From Edaphochlamys debaryana (lineage: Eukaryota > Chlorophyta > Chlorophyceae > Chlamydomonadales), in assembly GCA_016858145.1 (NCBI GenBank), contig JAEHOE010000016.1, positions 434,001 to 498,000 of the forward strand: a stretch of 64,000 nucleotides of DNA, read 5' to 3'. The translations under genes were made by a program, and so were the position numbers. The notes below the pieces were generated by a model, which was given only the letters and a program-made list of their open reading frames with translations, ran no database searches and was not told where the DNA came from. Below, in pieces: positions 22,101-33,287 of this stretch; positions within the stretch are counted from its first letter, which is position 1, and each line of letters opens with the position of its first letter.

Positions 22101-24706
22101 CCAGGTCGGCTCCTCCTCGTTCGACAAGGACGACGACCTGGCGGTGGACTTCGTGACGGCAGCGTCCAACCTGCGGAGCACCTGCTACGGCATCCCGGAG
22201 CAGGTGGGGGGCTGCTGGGGGCTTCTTCCCGCTGCAGAAACAAGACGCGGGCGAGGCGTCATGGGAGGGAGGACCACTGCACCACCTTCCCGACGCCCAG
22301 CACCCACCCGGCCCGGCCCCATCGCGAGCCCGCCCTGCTTCCCTTCCGACCTCCCCAGTCCCTGTTCGATGCCAAGGGCATGGCGGGCAACATCATCCAC
22401 GCCATCGCCACCACCAACGCAGTCATCAGCGGGCTCATCGTCACGGAGGCAATCAAGATACTGGCAGGCGGGTGGCTAGACAGATGGGGCAAGGGTTGCG
22501 GGGTGCTGTAGGCGCCTTCACCCGCTGCTGTCAGCCGCAGGCCCCGTCTTCGCAACACCGCACTCGCGCGAGGGCACCTTACCGCCCGTCCACTCTTCTT
22601 AACGCTTGTGACACCTTGCCCCTCCCTCTCCTCCCCCCCCCAGGCTGCCTGTCCGCCGTGCGCAATACGTTTCTGTACGAGTTCCCCTCCCGCAAGCGCC
22701 AGCTCGTGACCGTAAACAGCGAGCCGCCAAAGAAGTGAGGGGGGGCGGCAGGGGAGAGGCGGAGGCTCGGGGTTTCGTCAGGTCCAGAGAATGCTGGCAG
22801 AGGAGCCTGCTCTCATGCGCCTTCGTGCGTTTAGCAATCCTCACGGAGAATGCCCTCGACTTTGCTGCGTTTTGTCCTCCTTATCCTTGCCCTCCGCCCC
22901 CCCCAAAGGGGCTGCATGGTGTGCGGCAAGACCCAGCTCTCGCTGAGAATCAACACAGAGGTGCGGGCCTCTGCGGGAGGGATGGGGGACACGGGGAGAC
23001 TGAAGCGCGCACCTAACGCATGCGGGCGCGGCGATACCGGCACGCTCCCTCGCCTCCCCTCACCTGCCTTCCCGCCCCACCCCACACACACCACACGCAC
23101 CCTGCCCACCTTCCCCCCCGCCCCCAGACCACCACGCTCTCCTCCCTGCTATCGGGAGTGATCAAGAAGCGGCTGGCGGTCAACACACCCAACCTGCTGG
23201 CGGGGGGCTTTCTGTATGAGGAGGGTGAGGGGGGTCGGTTGGGAAGGCGGGGTGGGCAACTGCGTGCCTCTATGATGCAAGGGCTCTTGCAGCAGGGCGC
23301 AGAGGAGCGTTCCTATCCACGCTCGGCTCCCAAACCTTCAAGCCTTGCCTCCTTGCCCCCTGAGGGGATCGGTGGGGAGAGGGGTGGAGCAGGGAAGGGG
23401 GGCCGAGTACGGCTTGGGCAGGGTCCTGGTCAGCTGGGCGGCTGTGGCGCAGGGATAAGAGGGGCCTCCCTTCTCTTTATCTCTCGCAGAACTCGCGGCC
23501 GTTTACTCACCCCCTCCCCACTTGCCCCCCCCCCCCCCAGGTGAGGGCCTGGAGGACGACGAGCAGGCCGCCTACGCCGCGCTGCTGCCCCGGCCCCTGG
23601 CGGCACTGCCGGGAGGGGGGCTCAGGCACGGCACCATTCTCACCGTCCAGGTGGGGTGGAGGTGGGGCCGGGCCGAGTGGCACGGATGGGAGGGCGCAAG
23701 GGAAGCGGCAGCGGAGCCAGAGCCACGGCCCCCCTGCTGACGTTGTTGCCACCATCTCCCCATCCGCCACTGCTGCCCCCGCTTCAGGACCAGTCGCAGC
23801 ACTTCAGCGTTGACCTCATCCTGACACACACGGTGGGTGGGTGGGGCACTGACGGGAGGAGGAGGATGCCAGGGATTGACCGCTCACCTGTTCCGAACGG
23901 GGGTCACAGGGATCCTACCGGCTTCTCCCTATGCGTCACGCCCCCCATTTTTCCCGCCTCCACACTACTCGTTCTCGATCCCCCCCCTCCTCCTCAACCC
24001 TCCCCCCCCTTCAGGACTCCCTGGACCCGGAGGAGGCGCCCGAGGGCTTCCTGCTCGAGGGGGAGCTGCCCGCACAGGGGCAGGGGCAGGAGGGGGCAGG
24101 GGCGGAGGCAGACAAGGATGGGGCGTCCAAGGCCCAGGCGGTGCCCGAGGAGGAGGCGCCGGGGCCAGCGAGGTGGGCTCGATGATGTGTGGACACCTCT
24201 CGGTTTGTGGGAAGGCTTGAGGAATGGGTTTCAAGTGCAGTTACGCTAACCACAGTTTCGCCCTCCTCTCGTGCCGACGGTTGTTGCGCGTCTACCTTGC
24301 CCATCCCATACACGCAACCCCCCACCCCCACCCCCCTGTCCCCCAGGCGCATGGTCGCTGCCTCTGTGCGGGAGACGGACGACGGAGTGCTCTGCCTGGA
24401 CGAGGAGGAGGAGGAGGCGCCCAAGGTAAGTGTAGGGATAAACGGATTGTCCAGCACGTGCCCGCAGCGCTCATTTACGCCTACCTTTTATGCTGCACGC
24501 CTTCCTCCTTTCCCGCCCGCCCCCCGCAGCCCGCGTCTCGGAAGCGTGCCCTGGACGAGGGGGACGAGGGGGCGGCGGCCGCCGAGGAGGCGGACGGAGG
24601 GGCACACGGAGCCAAGCGGGCAAAGACGGACGGGGCGGGGGCGGGCGCTGCGGCGGCGGCGGATGAGGGCGATGACGAGGTGATGCTGATTGACGATGAT
24701 GACTAA
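19171..24706 (+). CDS. UBA2: SUMO-activating enzyme subunit 2 (UBA2/SAE2)
   Basis: This is the catalytic subunit of the heterodimeric SUMO E1, which adenylates SUMO and passes it as a thioester to UBC9 in the nucleus. Nineteen exons were placed, phases agree, and the product is about 702 residues (animal UBA2 is about 640). Exons: 19171-19230, 19331-19426, 20047-20151, 20268-20384, 20514-20594, 20775-20949, 21104-21330, 21517-21672, 21832-21906, 22105-22203, 22359-22467, 22644-22734, 22909-22960, 23128-23224, 23541-23650, 23788-23832, 24015-24172, 24347-24425, 24530-24706. Visible features: nucleotide-binding GAGGIG (about residues 30-35), [16 protein letters not shown], Zn-ligand pairs CFEC (164, 167) and CMVC (466, 469), and the catalytic Cys in [10 protein letters not shown] (about 179). 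The ubiquitin-fold part follows, then an acidic tail with a basic KRAKT stretch and terminal [10 protein letters not shown]. Two introns start with GC. The end of exon 1 is the least certain join. Confidence 0.95.
21592..21615 (+). repeat. 12-bp in-frame tandem duplication inside UBA2 exon 8
   Basis: CTGCGTACGGCA occurs twice in a row, giving LRTALRTA in the protein. It lies between the catalytic-Cys domain and the later adenylation-domain segments, a region of variable length in the family, so it is probably tolerated. Confidence 0.8.
21673..21831 (+). other. GC-AG intron of UBA2
   Basis: The join that keeps the frame between SNASQ and KWTPAQN needs a donor starting GCAAGG rather than GT. 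The acceptor is TTCCCTGCAG. No GT at this position would keep the frame. Confidence 0.7.
22468..22643 (+). other. second GC-AG intron of UBA2
   Basis: The frame from EAIKILAG into CLSAVRNTF is kept only if the intron starts GCGGGT. A nearby GT (in GGTGGC) would put the next exon out of frame. Confidence 0.6.
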
Positions 24707-25129
24707 GCGGCCGGACCGGACTTGTCCCACCGGACAGAAGCGGACGGTCCAGACAGGATTGGTCGGACCTAACCTGAGTGGACCGGTGTGGGACTATTGC
24801 CGGACGCCTTGAGGTGCATGCAAGGCAGGCCTGTGGGTGCCGGGAGGTGCTGGCGGCTGGGGGGGGGCATCGATGGGAGGACGGTGAGGGCAGCTGGAGC
24901 GGCGCTAGCGGCGGGAGCTGACGGCGACTGGCGAACGCGCAGTCCAGGGGGGGGGGTCCGGTGCACACGGACCATGTACGTCACATGCGACTTCTTGATG
25001 TGCTTCACCTTTACATGAGGAACGTGCACACAGGACGAGCGTTTGTCAGGGCGGTCGAACCTGGCTTGTTGTCCTGCTAGACTACGGCAGGTAGAGCTAT
25101 GCCGCAGCACTGCTCGCATGCCGGGCAAG
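24707..25129. other. intergenic, 3' flank of UBA2
   Basis: No gene seen. The first 80 bases after the UBA2 stop repeat short words such as CCGGAC and GGAC, a simple low-complexity patch. Confidence 0.4.
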
Positions 25130-25445
25130 ACGGCGTGGGAGCCGCACCTGCGCCCTCGGCCCGGCATCCCAGTCAGAACACCACAACGCTGGGTCGCTGG
25201 CAGCGCCGCCGCGAAGTCTGGCCGCCCTGCGGCCGGGGAGGGTGGTCCACTGGGGCAGTGAGAGAGGGAGATGGAGCAGGATGCACACAAGAGGCGCCGC
25301 CGAGGGTCGCCGCCGCCAGCGTCGTATTCACCGCCGCAGCGCACGCCCGAGCAGGAGGCGGCGCTGCAGCGGCAGCGGCAGCTTGGTATGCAATTGGTCG
25401 TACGGCAGCGACGGCGGGCGTACAGGGGGTGGTACAGTCGGTAGC
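25130..25445 (+). pseudogene. relic of exon 10 of the PHD/GNAT gene
   Basis: This stretch matches the 39.88-40.13 kb part of the large PHD/GNAT gene. GAGCCGCACCTGCG and CGCTGGCAGCGCCGCCGC are shared first. From about 25290 the frame reads KRRRRGSPPPASYSPPQRTP, against KRRRRGPPPPASYTPPQRTP in the intact gene, followed by EQEAA in both and a QRRRAYR block. The copy then stops at a TAG (25440-25442), its upstream half is scrambled by insertions, and no splice context remains. It is a dispersed fragment, not a gene. Confidence 0.75.
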
Positions 25446-25961
25446 GGGTGGCTACCGTGCGCTACGATTGTTGCGTGTACGGGGGCTTGGCTGGGGCGGG
25501 GCTGCTGGCGATAGCTGCTTGGAGGTGGGGCGGGGGGGTATGTATGACAGTGTCGTGGAGTGCACTGTGGGGCGGTCTTCGGTCCGCGGTCGGAAGGACT
25601 GTAAACTGGAGTCAGGCCCGATGGTGTCGCGCTCAAGTCTGGGCATTCGCCGGGGTTATTATAGAAAACGGGACGGAGTGCCGCGGAGTCGTGGCATCGC
25701 ATTTCGTCCACCGGGGTGCACCGTGGTGCATGTCACCTGCCACGGCGGAACACGGCTCACACGGCTCATACGGCATGCGCGCCCTACCTACTTTTGTTCC
25801 TCCTCCCGTACTATCACATGGCCAGCAAGTAAGGGAGGTTCACACTGGCCGCGGCCGGCCGGCGACAGCAGAGAGAAGTACGCATCGCAGCTCAGCAGCG
25901 CATACGGTGCAAGACTGCTGGTCCTTGAGGTCTAAGAGGCTGATTAGGAACACCATACAAA
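25446..25961. other. upstream region of the metalloprotease gene
   Basis: No gene supported. The promoter of the plus-strand gene starting at 25962 must lie here. No strong TATA box was identified. Confidence 0.4.
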
Positions 25962-28900
25962 ATGCGCAAGTGTAGACCAGTCGTCGCCGCATTCTTCACT
26001 GCATGCGCCTTCGCGGCCTACTTTACGTTTGTCCCCTGCACCATAGCTGCAGGTATGAATTGAAGCAAAGCAGAAGTAGCTGAGGAAATGAGAGGAGCGT
26101 GGTGTCGCGCTGGGAGTGAGCGAGTCGCTCATACCGCTCATCGGCCGCTTGACCAGCGAAAGCGACTGTCAAGTTGCCATGACAAGAGAGGACACCTCAC
26201 AAACCTGCTTGCTTTGAGGGTTGCGAATGCGAAAGGCCCAACCGCCCTCGTGTGCAGGCCCGCCCGCTCCGCGTCCGCCCTCGCCGAAGTCCCCACCTCA
26301 GGCGCCCAAGCGCCCGCCGCCCAAGCCCCCCGCCCCTCCCGCTCCTCCCGCCCCACCACCCAAGCCACCAGCACCTAAACCGTCCCCGCCCAAACCTTGG
26401 CCGCCCAAGCCGCCCCTACCTCCGCCCCGCCCACCCAAACCGCCGGCACCGCCGGCACCCAAACCCTCTCCACCAAAGCCGCCGCGGCCGCCCTCTCCAT
26501 CGCCACGCCCGCTGCCTCGCCCACCCTGTGAGTGGGAAGCCAGCACCCTTGCAGCTCTGCTTGTAGATGCGTGGGCCTTACACAGCCTGCCATTCCTCAT
26601 TCCGCGTCTGCCCCCTTGCAATCCGCAGCGCCCCGCCCCCCCGCCTACGGCCTACCCTTCCCTGTGCGGGTGCGAAATCGGGGCCTTTGGATGGTTGGGC
26701 AGACCTGCTGCCTGCTGGACCCCACCACACGCACAGCCCCACAGCCAGCGGGGACCCGGGGCAGTCGAGGCCCAGCGATGCGTTCCTCTTGCTTGATATT
26801 ATGCGTGGTGGCGGTGGCCGTCTGGAGCAGACTCATACCCCGGCAGCAATCAGCATACCGGTATATACCCTCTGCTCCATCCCCTGCCCTCCCTGCCCTG
26901 CCCTGCCTCCCTCCATCCCCCACCTGTACCCACCCTCCCCCAGGGCCTCCTAACGCTCCTGGGCGTGCACACCGCCAACTATTCCCGATGGGCGCTGTCC
27001 CGCACCAACGACTCGGCGCTCTTCCTGCTGCCACGTCAGCCCACGGACTCGTACGGCAAGCCCATACCGCTGGGCAGCATCGTGGACCTGGTGCGGGATG
27101 AACGCCTCGAAGGGGTGCCTAGCTAGGCCGGCGGGTACATGACGGGATTGGCTGTAGTACACATGCCCGTGCGAAGGGGGGAGCGGTGCAGGGGTATGTG
27201 TGGCCACAGGGGGGGACTATCTGGTGTATTGCACTGTGACTGCAGCGTGCTGCCTTACTTCCCCGCTGCTGCTCTTGCCTGCAGATCTGCACCCCGGACG
27301 CAGCGATACCTACGCTGTGTCTCGCTGCAGACAACGCCCGCATCTCGTAAGAGCTATAAGAGCAACCGATGGTTCCGTCGCTACCAGCGCGGAGTGTTGG
27401 GATTCCTCCGCATGACCCCATTCATCCTGGGACGGATGAGCCCGCCGCCCCTCACAACCTGCTGACGCCAGTCCTTGCCACTCCGCTCGCTCCCGCCCCC
27501 TGTCAGTCAATCAGCCGCCGGCGCCTCCCCCGCACGCGGCCGCATGTCCCTGCTGGTCATCTCCGTGAGCCTGGGCGGGGACTGCGCCGCCGCCAGCACG
27601 CCGCCCGCCAACGTCACCGCCGCCTTCTGGGGCCCGCGCGGGCCCGCGGCCACCCCCCCTGGCGGCTACGCGGGGGTGCTGGCGGGCTGCAGCTACGGCG
27701 CCCTGCAGCTCAACAACACCGGCTTCAGGGTGGGAGCTGGGGGATCCGGGCTGCACTGCGCTATAGAAGAAAGGGACGACTGCAATCCGAGGGCAGAGTC
27801 GGCCTGTCGTCGTCATCGCTTTTCCGCCCGATCGCTCGTTGAATGCCGTGTTATGACGCTGCCCCGCGCATTTCCGTTCCCCCCGCATTTCGCCATGCCA
27901 GGCCGTGTCGGTGACCATCCCCTGCAGCGGCGAGGCGCTGGGCTGCAACGTGGAGGTCATCACTGCGGCCGCCGTCAGCGCCGCAGCGGTGCAGCTGAGG
28001 GGTGAGCGGGCGGCGGCGTTACGGAGGGCACACTTTGGCTGCAAACTGCGCCCTAACCTCCTGCGTGCTGCCCCATTACCCATACCCCCCCCCCCCCCCA
28101 GGCCTGGGCGCGTGGACCCACCGCATGATGGTGATGCCGGCGGGCGTGGACTGCGGCTGGGGGGGGCTGGCCACGCTGGGCGGCCGGGAGAGCTGGGTGA
28201 TCCCCACGATATGGGTGAGGGCGGGGCGGCAGCGAGGCGTGGGGCGGAGGGGTTGGGGCGCGTAGGATCAGTAAGATCCTCTAGGGTATTTGCCCCTTGG
28301 GGAAGACGACAGACTGCTGCTAACCTAATGCGGAACCTACCGTATCAAGCAATGGTCAGCATGCAACCGACCCGCTGCCCGCAAACCCTTTCCGGCCTCC
28401 CCCAGGGGATCTTCCGCCAGAACACAGTTCTCCAAGAGCTTACTCATAGTGAGTGCTGCAGAACGAGCAAGAGTACTTGGCCCCCAGGTCGCGCCACAAA
28501 CCGCACCTGTTCCCCTTGCCCCCCCCCCCCCGTAGACTACGGCCTCCGCCACGCCTGGGGCAGTGGCCACGAGTACGCGGACACGAGTTCGTGGATGGGT
28601 GGGTGGGGCCGGGCGGGGTGGTGGGTGGGGCCGGGCGGGGTGGTGGGTGGGGCCGGGCCGCGGGCGGTGTTGAGGCAGGGGGCCATGGAGGAGGGCGGCT
28701 CTGCCGCTCAAGCCGTCAAGGCATTTTGGTGCAGCCCGGGCAGGGGAGAGTTCTAAATCGCCTAGTGGCGCTACGCAAAATTTCTTGTTACCTCCCGCGC
28801 GCTTTACGTCTTACCTGGCTGGCCCCATCGCCGCCCCGTCCCCCCCCTCCAGGCTTTGGCTCGTCCTGCCCCTCCGCCCCCGAGCTGCTGCGCCTGGGCT

Positions 28901-31900
28901 GGGCCACACCGCTCGCCAACCTCAACAGCACCAACCTACCCATCGGTGGGCGGGCGGGCGGGGGCAGCAGGGGGGCCCTGCGCAGGGCTGGGCGCCTCAC
29001 CCTCTCGTATGTAACACCGGCTCACGCTGCCGAGCAGCTCCCTGCTGAGGCTTGCATCATGCCCCCCCTTTCTCCCTTCCAGGCATCGCCATGTCGTACA
29101 TCCTCCCCGCCACGTGCCTGGGCCCCGCCAACGTCACCCTCCGCATCGTGCCCACGTGGATGGGGGCCGCCGCGCACACCGTGTGAGTTAGGGGGCCCAG
29201 GGCACGTGCGCATGCACGTGGCGCATCAGTCCCTCGCCCCTCCGAGCAAGGGCAAGAGCTCGTTAGGGCAGGTGCGCACGTGGCGCATCAGTCCATCCCT
29301 TGCCCTCCCGTCCAGCCACACACTCACATACCGGTACCCGCTTTCCCTCCGCTCTGCTCCGCGCCTCCGCAGCAACCTGTACCTCTCGTTCCGCGTGGCC
29401 CGTGCGCCCGACACCTCCCTGCCCCCCGAGAGCGACGGCAAGCTGCACATCCACACGGCGCAGCAGGCGGCCGACTCCAGCCCTGCGGCCGGGGAGGACC
29501 CGCGGTTCAACCTGGTCCAGCTGCTGGGCCCGGGCCGGGGCCCGCTTGACCTGGCGGCCCTGCCGGACGTGCCCGAGCTGGCGGGCCTCAAGCTGGTGCT
29601 GCAGACGAGAGGTGAGGCACGCCAAAGCTGATGACACGCGAGTGAGGGCACGCACACTAATTGCTCGTGGCCACGGGTGACGCGTGCTCCGCACCCGCCC
29701 CTCCCCTCCCCCACCAGACTTGTTGGACGGGGGCAGCCGCATACGGGTGGACCTGTGCCTCTACACCACCACCGCCGCCCTGCAGTGCCTGCCCAAGCTG
29801 CCGCCAGTGCCCACCTAGTGAGTGCGTGCCGCGTGCTCAGCCGCGCCCTGCCCTTGCCTGCCCCCGATCCGGCCTCGCTCGCTAGTTCCCTTTCCCTTTC
29901 ATTCCTTTCCCTTTCATTCCCTTGTCGGCCCCACACCCGCCCCACCCCCCTCCCCAGCTGCCCCCCCCTGCCCGGCTACTCGGCCTTCCCCGACGCCGAC
30001 TCGGGCCCCGCCGCCAACGGCCCGGACGTGCAGCTGGACCTGGGCGCCGTGCAGCTGGCCTGCAGCAGCATGGGCTCCGCGTGTCGGGGCTTCAGCTGGC
30101 TGCCCAACGCGCTGCCGCCCTACGGCTTCACCAAGACCTCCGTGGCGCCCCGGCTGGTGGCCAGGGGCGTGTGCCTCTACGCCCGCCTCTTCCCGCCACG
30201 TGAGCGGGCAGCGAGCGAACCTCACGGGGCGGGGTTGCATGCTACGGTAGCTTGCGTGCTTGCCCGTGCGGTGCATGCGGTTGGACTTGTGATGAGGAGA
30301 GATCAGGGCCTACACCCATTGGATGGGGGCCTCATCATTTCGTTCGAACCCAACCTCTGCAGCGCCCTCGCCACGTCCACCGTCCCCGAGACCGCCCACA
30401 CCCCCCGGACCCCCGAAGCCGCCCCCGCCGAGGCCGCCGTCCCCGCCCAGACCGCCGAAACCCTCGCCGCCTAGACCGCCCGCGCCCCTTCCCTCATGTG
30501 AGCAAGCAACGCCGTGTGCTCCTGCCACTGCTGCTACCCACGTGCATGGCACCCTCTATCCGCCGTACATCCAATAATGATCGGCCAATCCGCCTCCGCA
30601 CACCTACCGCAGACCTGTACAAAACCAATTGGGCCCTGGGCCGTCCCGCGTTTGCGTCCTCCGAGTACGACGGGCCGCCGTGCGCTTACCTCGATGGCGT
30701 CGCGTCGAACGATTGCCTGCCATCGTATGCGGTGGATGGAGACAAGAACGAGTCTAGCTGGGTGCGTGCGTGAGGATGGGGGGTCGTGTTGTGAGGGCTG
30801 CTGGCTTGCGCGCGAGGGGTACGAGGGGGGGGAGTGGTACGAGCCGTAGCTAGGCCATGGACCGGGTCTTTCGGTGCGTGGAAGCGCCAGTGTCCACGTC
30901 CGGCCACAGTGGTGGTGTGCTCGCTGCTGGGACTGGCATTTAGAGTGGGGACGGAACTCCGCGGGGTAGGTGGTGGTGCTCAGATTGTACGACTCGTACC
31001 TGCTGACCGCCCTGCCTCCTCCCAACGGCCGCCCGCCCGCCCAGTTCTTCAACTCGGGCTTCTATGACATCTCGGGCAGCTCCGACCTAACCCCCTGGCT
31101 GTCCGTGTATCTGGGCTACACAGTCAAGGTAGAGGAGCGGGGCAGGCCGTGCGCATGTGTAGCCTGCATGCCTGAGGCATCCGCTTACCCTCCACATGCC
31201 CGCATTTGACTTCCGCTTGCCACGCTCAGGTCATGTCCGTTGTGATCACAAACCGGGTCAGTGGGTACGGCGAGCGCCTTGCCAACGCCAAGGTAGGGAC
31301 GGATGGGCACTCGCTTGGGGCGGGAGTCAAAATAGCCCAGGGTGTGACCAGACTTGCCTGGCGGATGCGTGCGTTATTTTCGGCCCCGCTGGTAGCGCAC
31401 TGCTAGCTTTGGCATCTAGATCCTGGATTCCGGATCCTGGAATCTGGATTCTGGTATCTCACGAGGTGCGTGATGGACAGAAGGGATCACCTCAGTTTCA
31501 CGCAATGCCCTTGCCCGACTGTAACCTCAGGTGCGCGTGGGCAACGTGACGCTCACCCACGACGTTGCGAAGGAGGTCCTCAACTGGAGCCCGGTCTTCT
31601 GGTGGGTTAGCGAGGTTTGCTTGACTGCCTACCCTCGGTGGGTGGATGGCGAGGAGGTCCCACCCACCCACCCATCCACCCGCCCACCCACCCGCAGGAC
31701 CCAGACCCAGCCGCTGGCCACGGGGGCGTCCATTGAGGTGCTGCCCCCGGGTGGACCCATCACTGGTCGCTGGGTGTCGATCCAGGTAAGCCGAAGCAGG
31801 AGGAAGTCTGTAAGGCGGAAGAGGCGGCGGGTTGTTGGGACATGAGGAAGGGGAGGTAGGGCGAGGCAGGGTTAGCTGGACGCTTTGGCAGGGCCCGCAG

Positions 31901-32741
31901 CTCTCATCTCATGCCCATGCATCTCATTATCTTGACTTCGCAGAACTTCAACCCAAACCCAGACTTGGCCATGCTGGTAGGGGCTTTGCGGGGCATGCTG
32001 GAACTACCGGGGCCCTTGCACAGGGAGCGGGGGATGGGGTGGCCTTGCTAGCCTTGCTTGCTGAACGGAATGGGCCTAAATTCTTAGACACCAGCGGCTG
32101 CACCCGCCCCTCGTTCCGTAGAACCTGCAAGAACTGGAGGTTTACGGAATCAAGCTGGGTAAGAAGCTCAGACGCTTGATCTCCTTTTACTCCTTTCGAT
32201 ACCCCCACCCGCATTATGTCAAACCTTTGCTCTACCCCCACGCTCGCTTGCTCCCCTCGGCCTGTCGACTGCAGACACATTTTGCCCCACCTTCCCGGGT
32301 TACGAGGTGCGTACGAACCTGCTGGCCCACACCAACCATGCCGTACCGGTGAACATACGCCCCATTCATCCCACCTTCCTGCCTTCCTCCTTGTATTAAT
32401 CCCTTGATAGGTGACCGTGGACACGGATCATACCGACTACAGGGACGTCCTGCTACCCTATTCGTCCGGCACAACAACCCCAAGCGAAACCTGTGATGGC
32501 ATCGGCACATGGTGGGCGGCTGAATGGCGGGCAGCAGTGGCCGTCTCACTCTGCGTCGGTTGGGCCATCATACATACCCCTTGACTCTGGACCCCTCTTT
32601 GCCCCTTCTCTGCATCGCAGCCAGGGGTTCGTCCTTGGACGCCTGGGAGACTATGCGAGGGGCTGGCCCATTCGACAGAACTCCAACCCACACGTGGCCT
32701 CTCCAGGAGCGTGCCTATACCTCAAGAGCATAGTGTGGTGA
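25962..32741 (+). CDS. secreted gametolysin-type metalloprotease (peptidase M11) with Pro-rich linkers and discoidin-like domain
   Basis: Exon 1 (25962-26052) encodes a signal peptide (MRKCRPVVAAFFTACAFAAY). Exon 2 (26258-26527) is a PPKPPAP-type linker typical of hydroxyproline-rich algal wall proteins. An exon from 26629 (end unresolved) and 26944-27090, 27285-27346 form the pro-region. The protease follows: 27507-27729, 27902-28001, 28102-28214, 28406-28448, 28536-28598, 28853-28945, 29083-29182, 29373-29611, 29718-29817. Its metal site, split over two exons, reads QELTHNYGLRH and then GHEYAD, so the usual first His of HExxH is Gln. Exon 29958-30199 looks PAN/apple-like and 30363-30497 is a second Pro-rich linker. 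Exons from 30613 to 32741 form an F5/8C (discoidin/fucolectin-type) domain with NWALGRPAFASSEYDG, NRVSGYGERLANAKVRVGN and NLQELEVYG. Known Volvox VMP proteins share the QExxH site. Likely role: extracellular-matrix remodelling. Confidence 0.85.
28597..28662 (+). repeat. 22-bp tandem repeat at an intron start
   Basis: GGGTGGGGCCGGGCGGGGT repeats at 28601, 28623 and 28645, right after the exon encoding the second half of the metal site. Each copy contains GTGGGT, so the donor used for that exon has look-alikes downstream. Confidence 0.8.
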
Positions 32742-33287
32742 ATGTGGCTGATACTTAGGGTGCCATGGCTGAGGAGGACTGGGCCGGAGTATTGTTATAA
32801 ATGCCTTGAATGAGCTCGGAGCAAACATGTCATTGAGGTAGAACCTTACTTCTCATCACGTGCTCTCAGGCTCTAGACAGGCGGTTACAAGCTGGCTTTT
32901 CCATGGAACGAAGCCTAACGTCGGGTTTGGAAATTTGAGCATGGGGCACAGGTCGTTATGTAGGGGTGCACTTCAGGCAGTAAGGGGAGGGGGAAGGTGG
33001 CTGAGATGCCAGGAGGGCACTGCGAAGGGACCCCGGATTGCCTGCATCGTGGTCGGACGGTTGGGCGCGCGCCCCGTCCAGTCCAGATCGCCTCGTTGCT
33101 TATCCTCGTAATTTATGCGATACTCATACACACCGCGTACAGGCGGCTGGCTCAGTAAACCTGGATCGCGGTCTTTCGCTTTCGTTCGGCACGCGAGACT
33201 CGCAGCGCTCTGCCAACTTCCAATTAGACGTCATTGATTGCATTGTTGCGGAGCTGCAACAGTGTTAGGCTGACCTGCTGCTTCGCG
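32742..33287. other. intergenic between metalloprotease and GNAT-like paralogue 2
   Basis: No gene supported. The sequence just before 33288 (ACCTGCTGCTTCGCGATGGCGC) resembles that before the start of paralogue 3, so a little of the 5' flank was duplicated with the gene. Confidence 0.4.
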
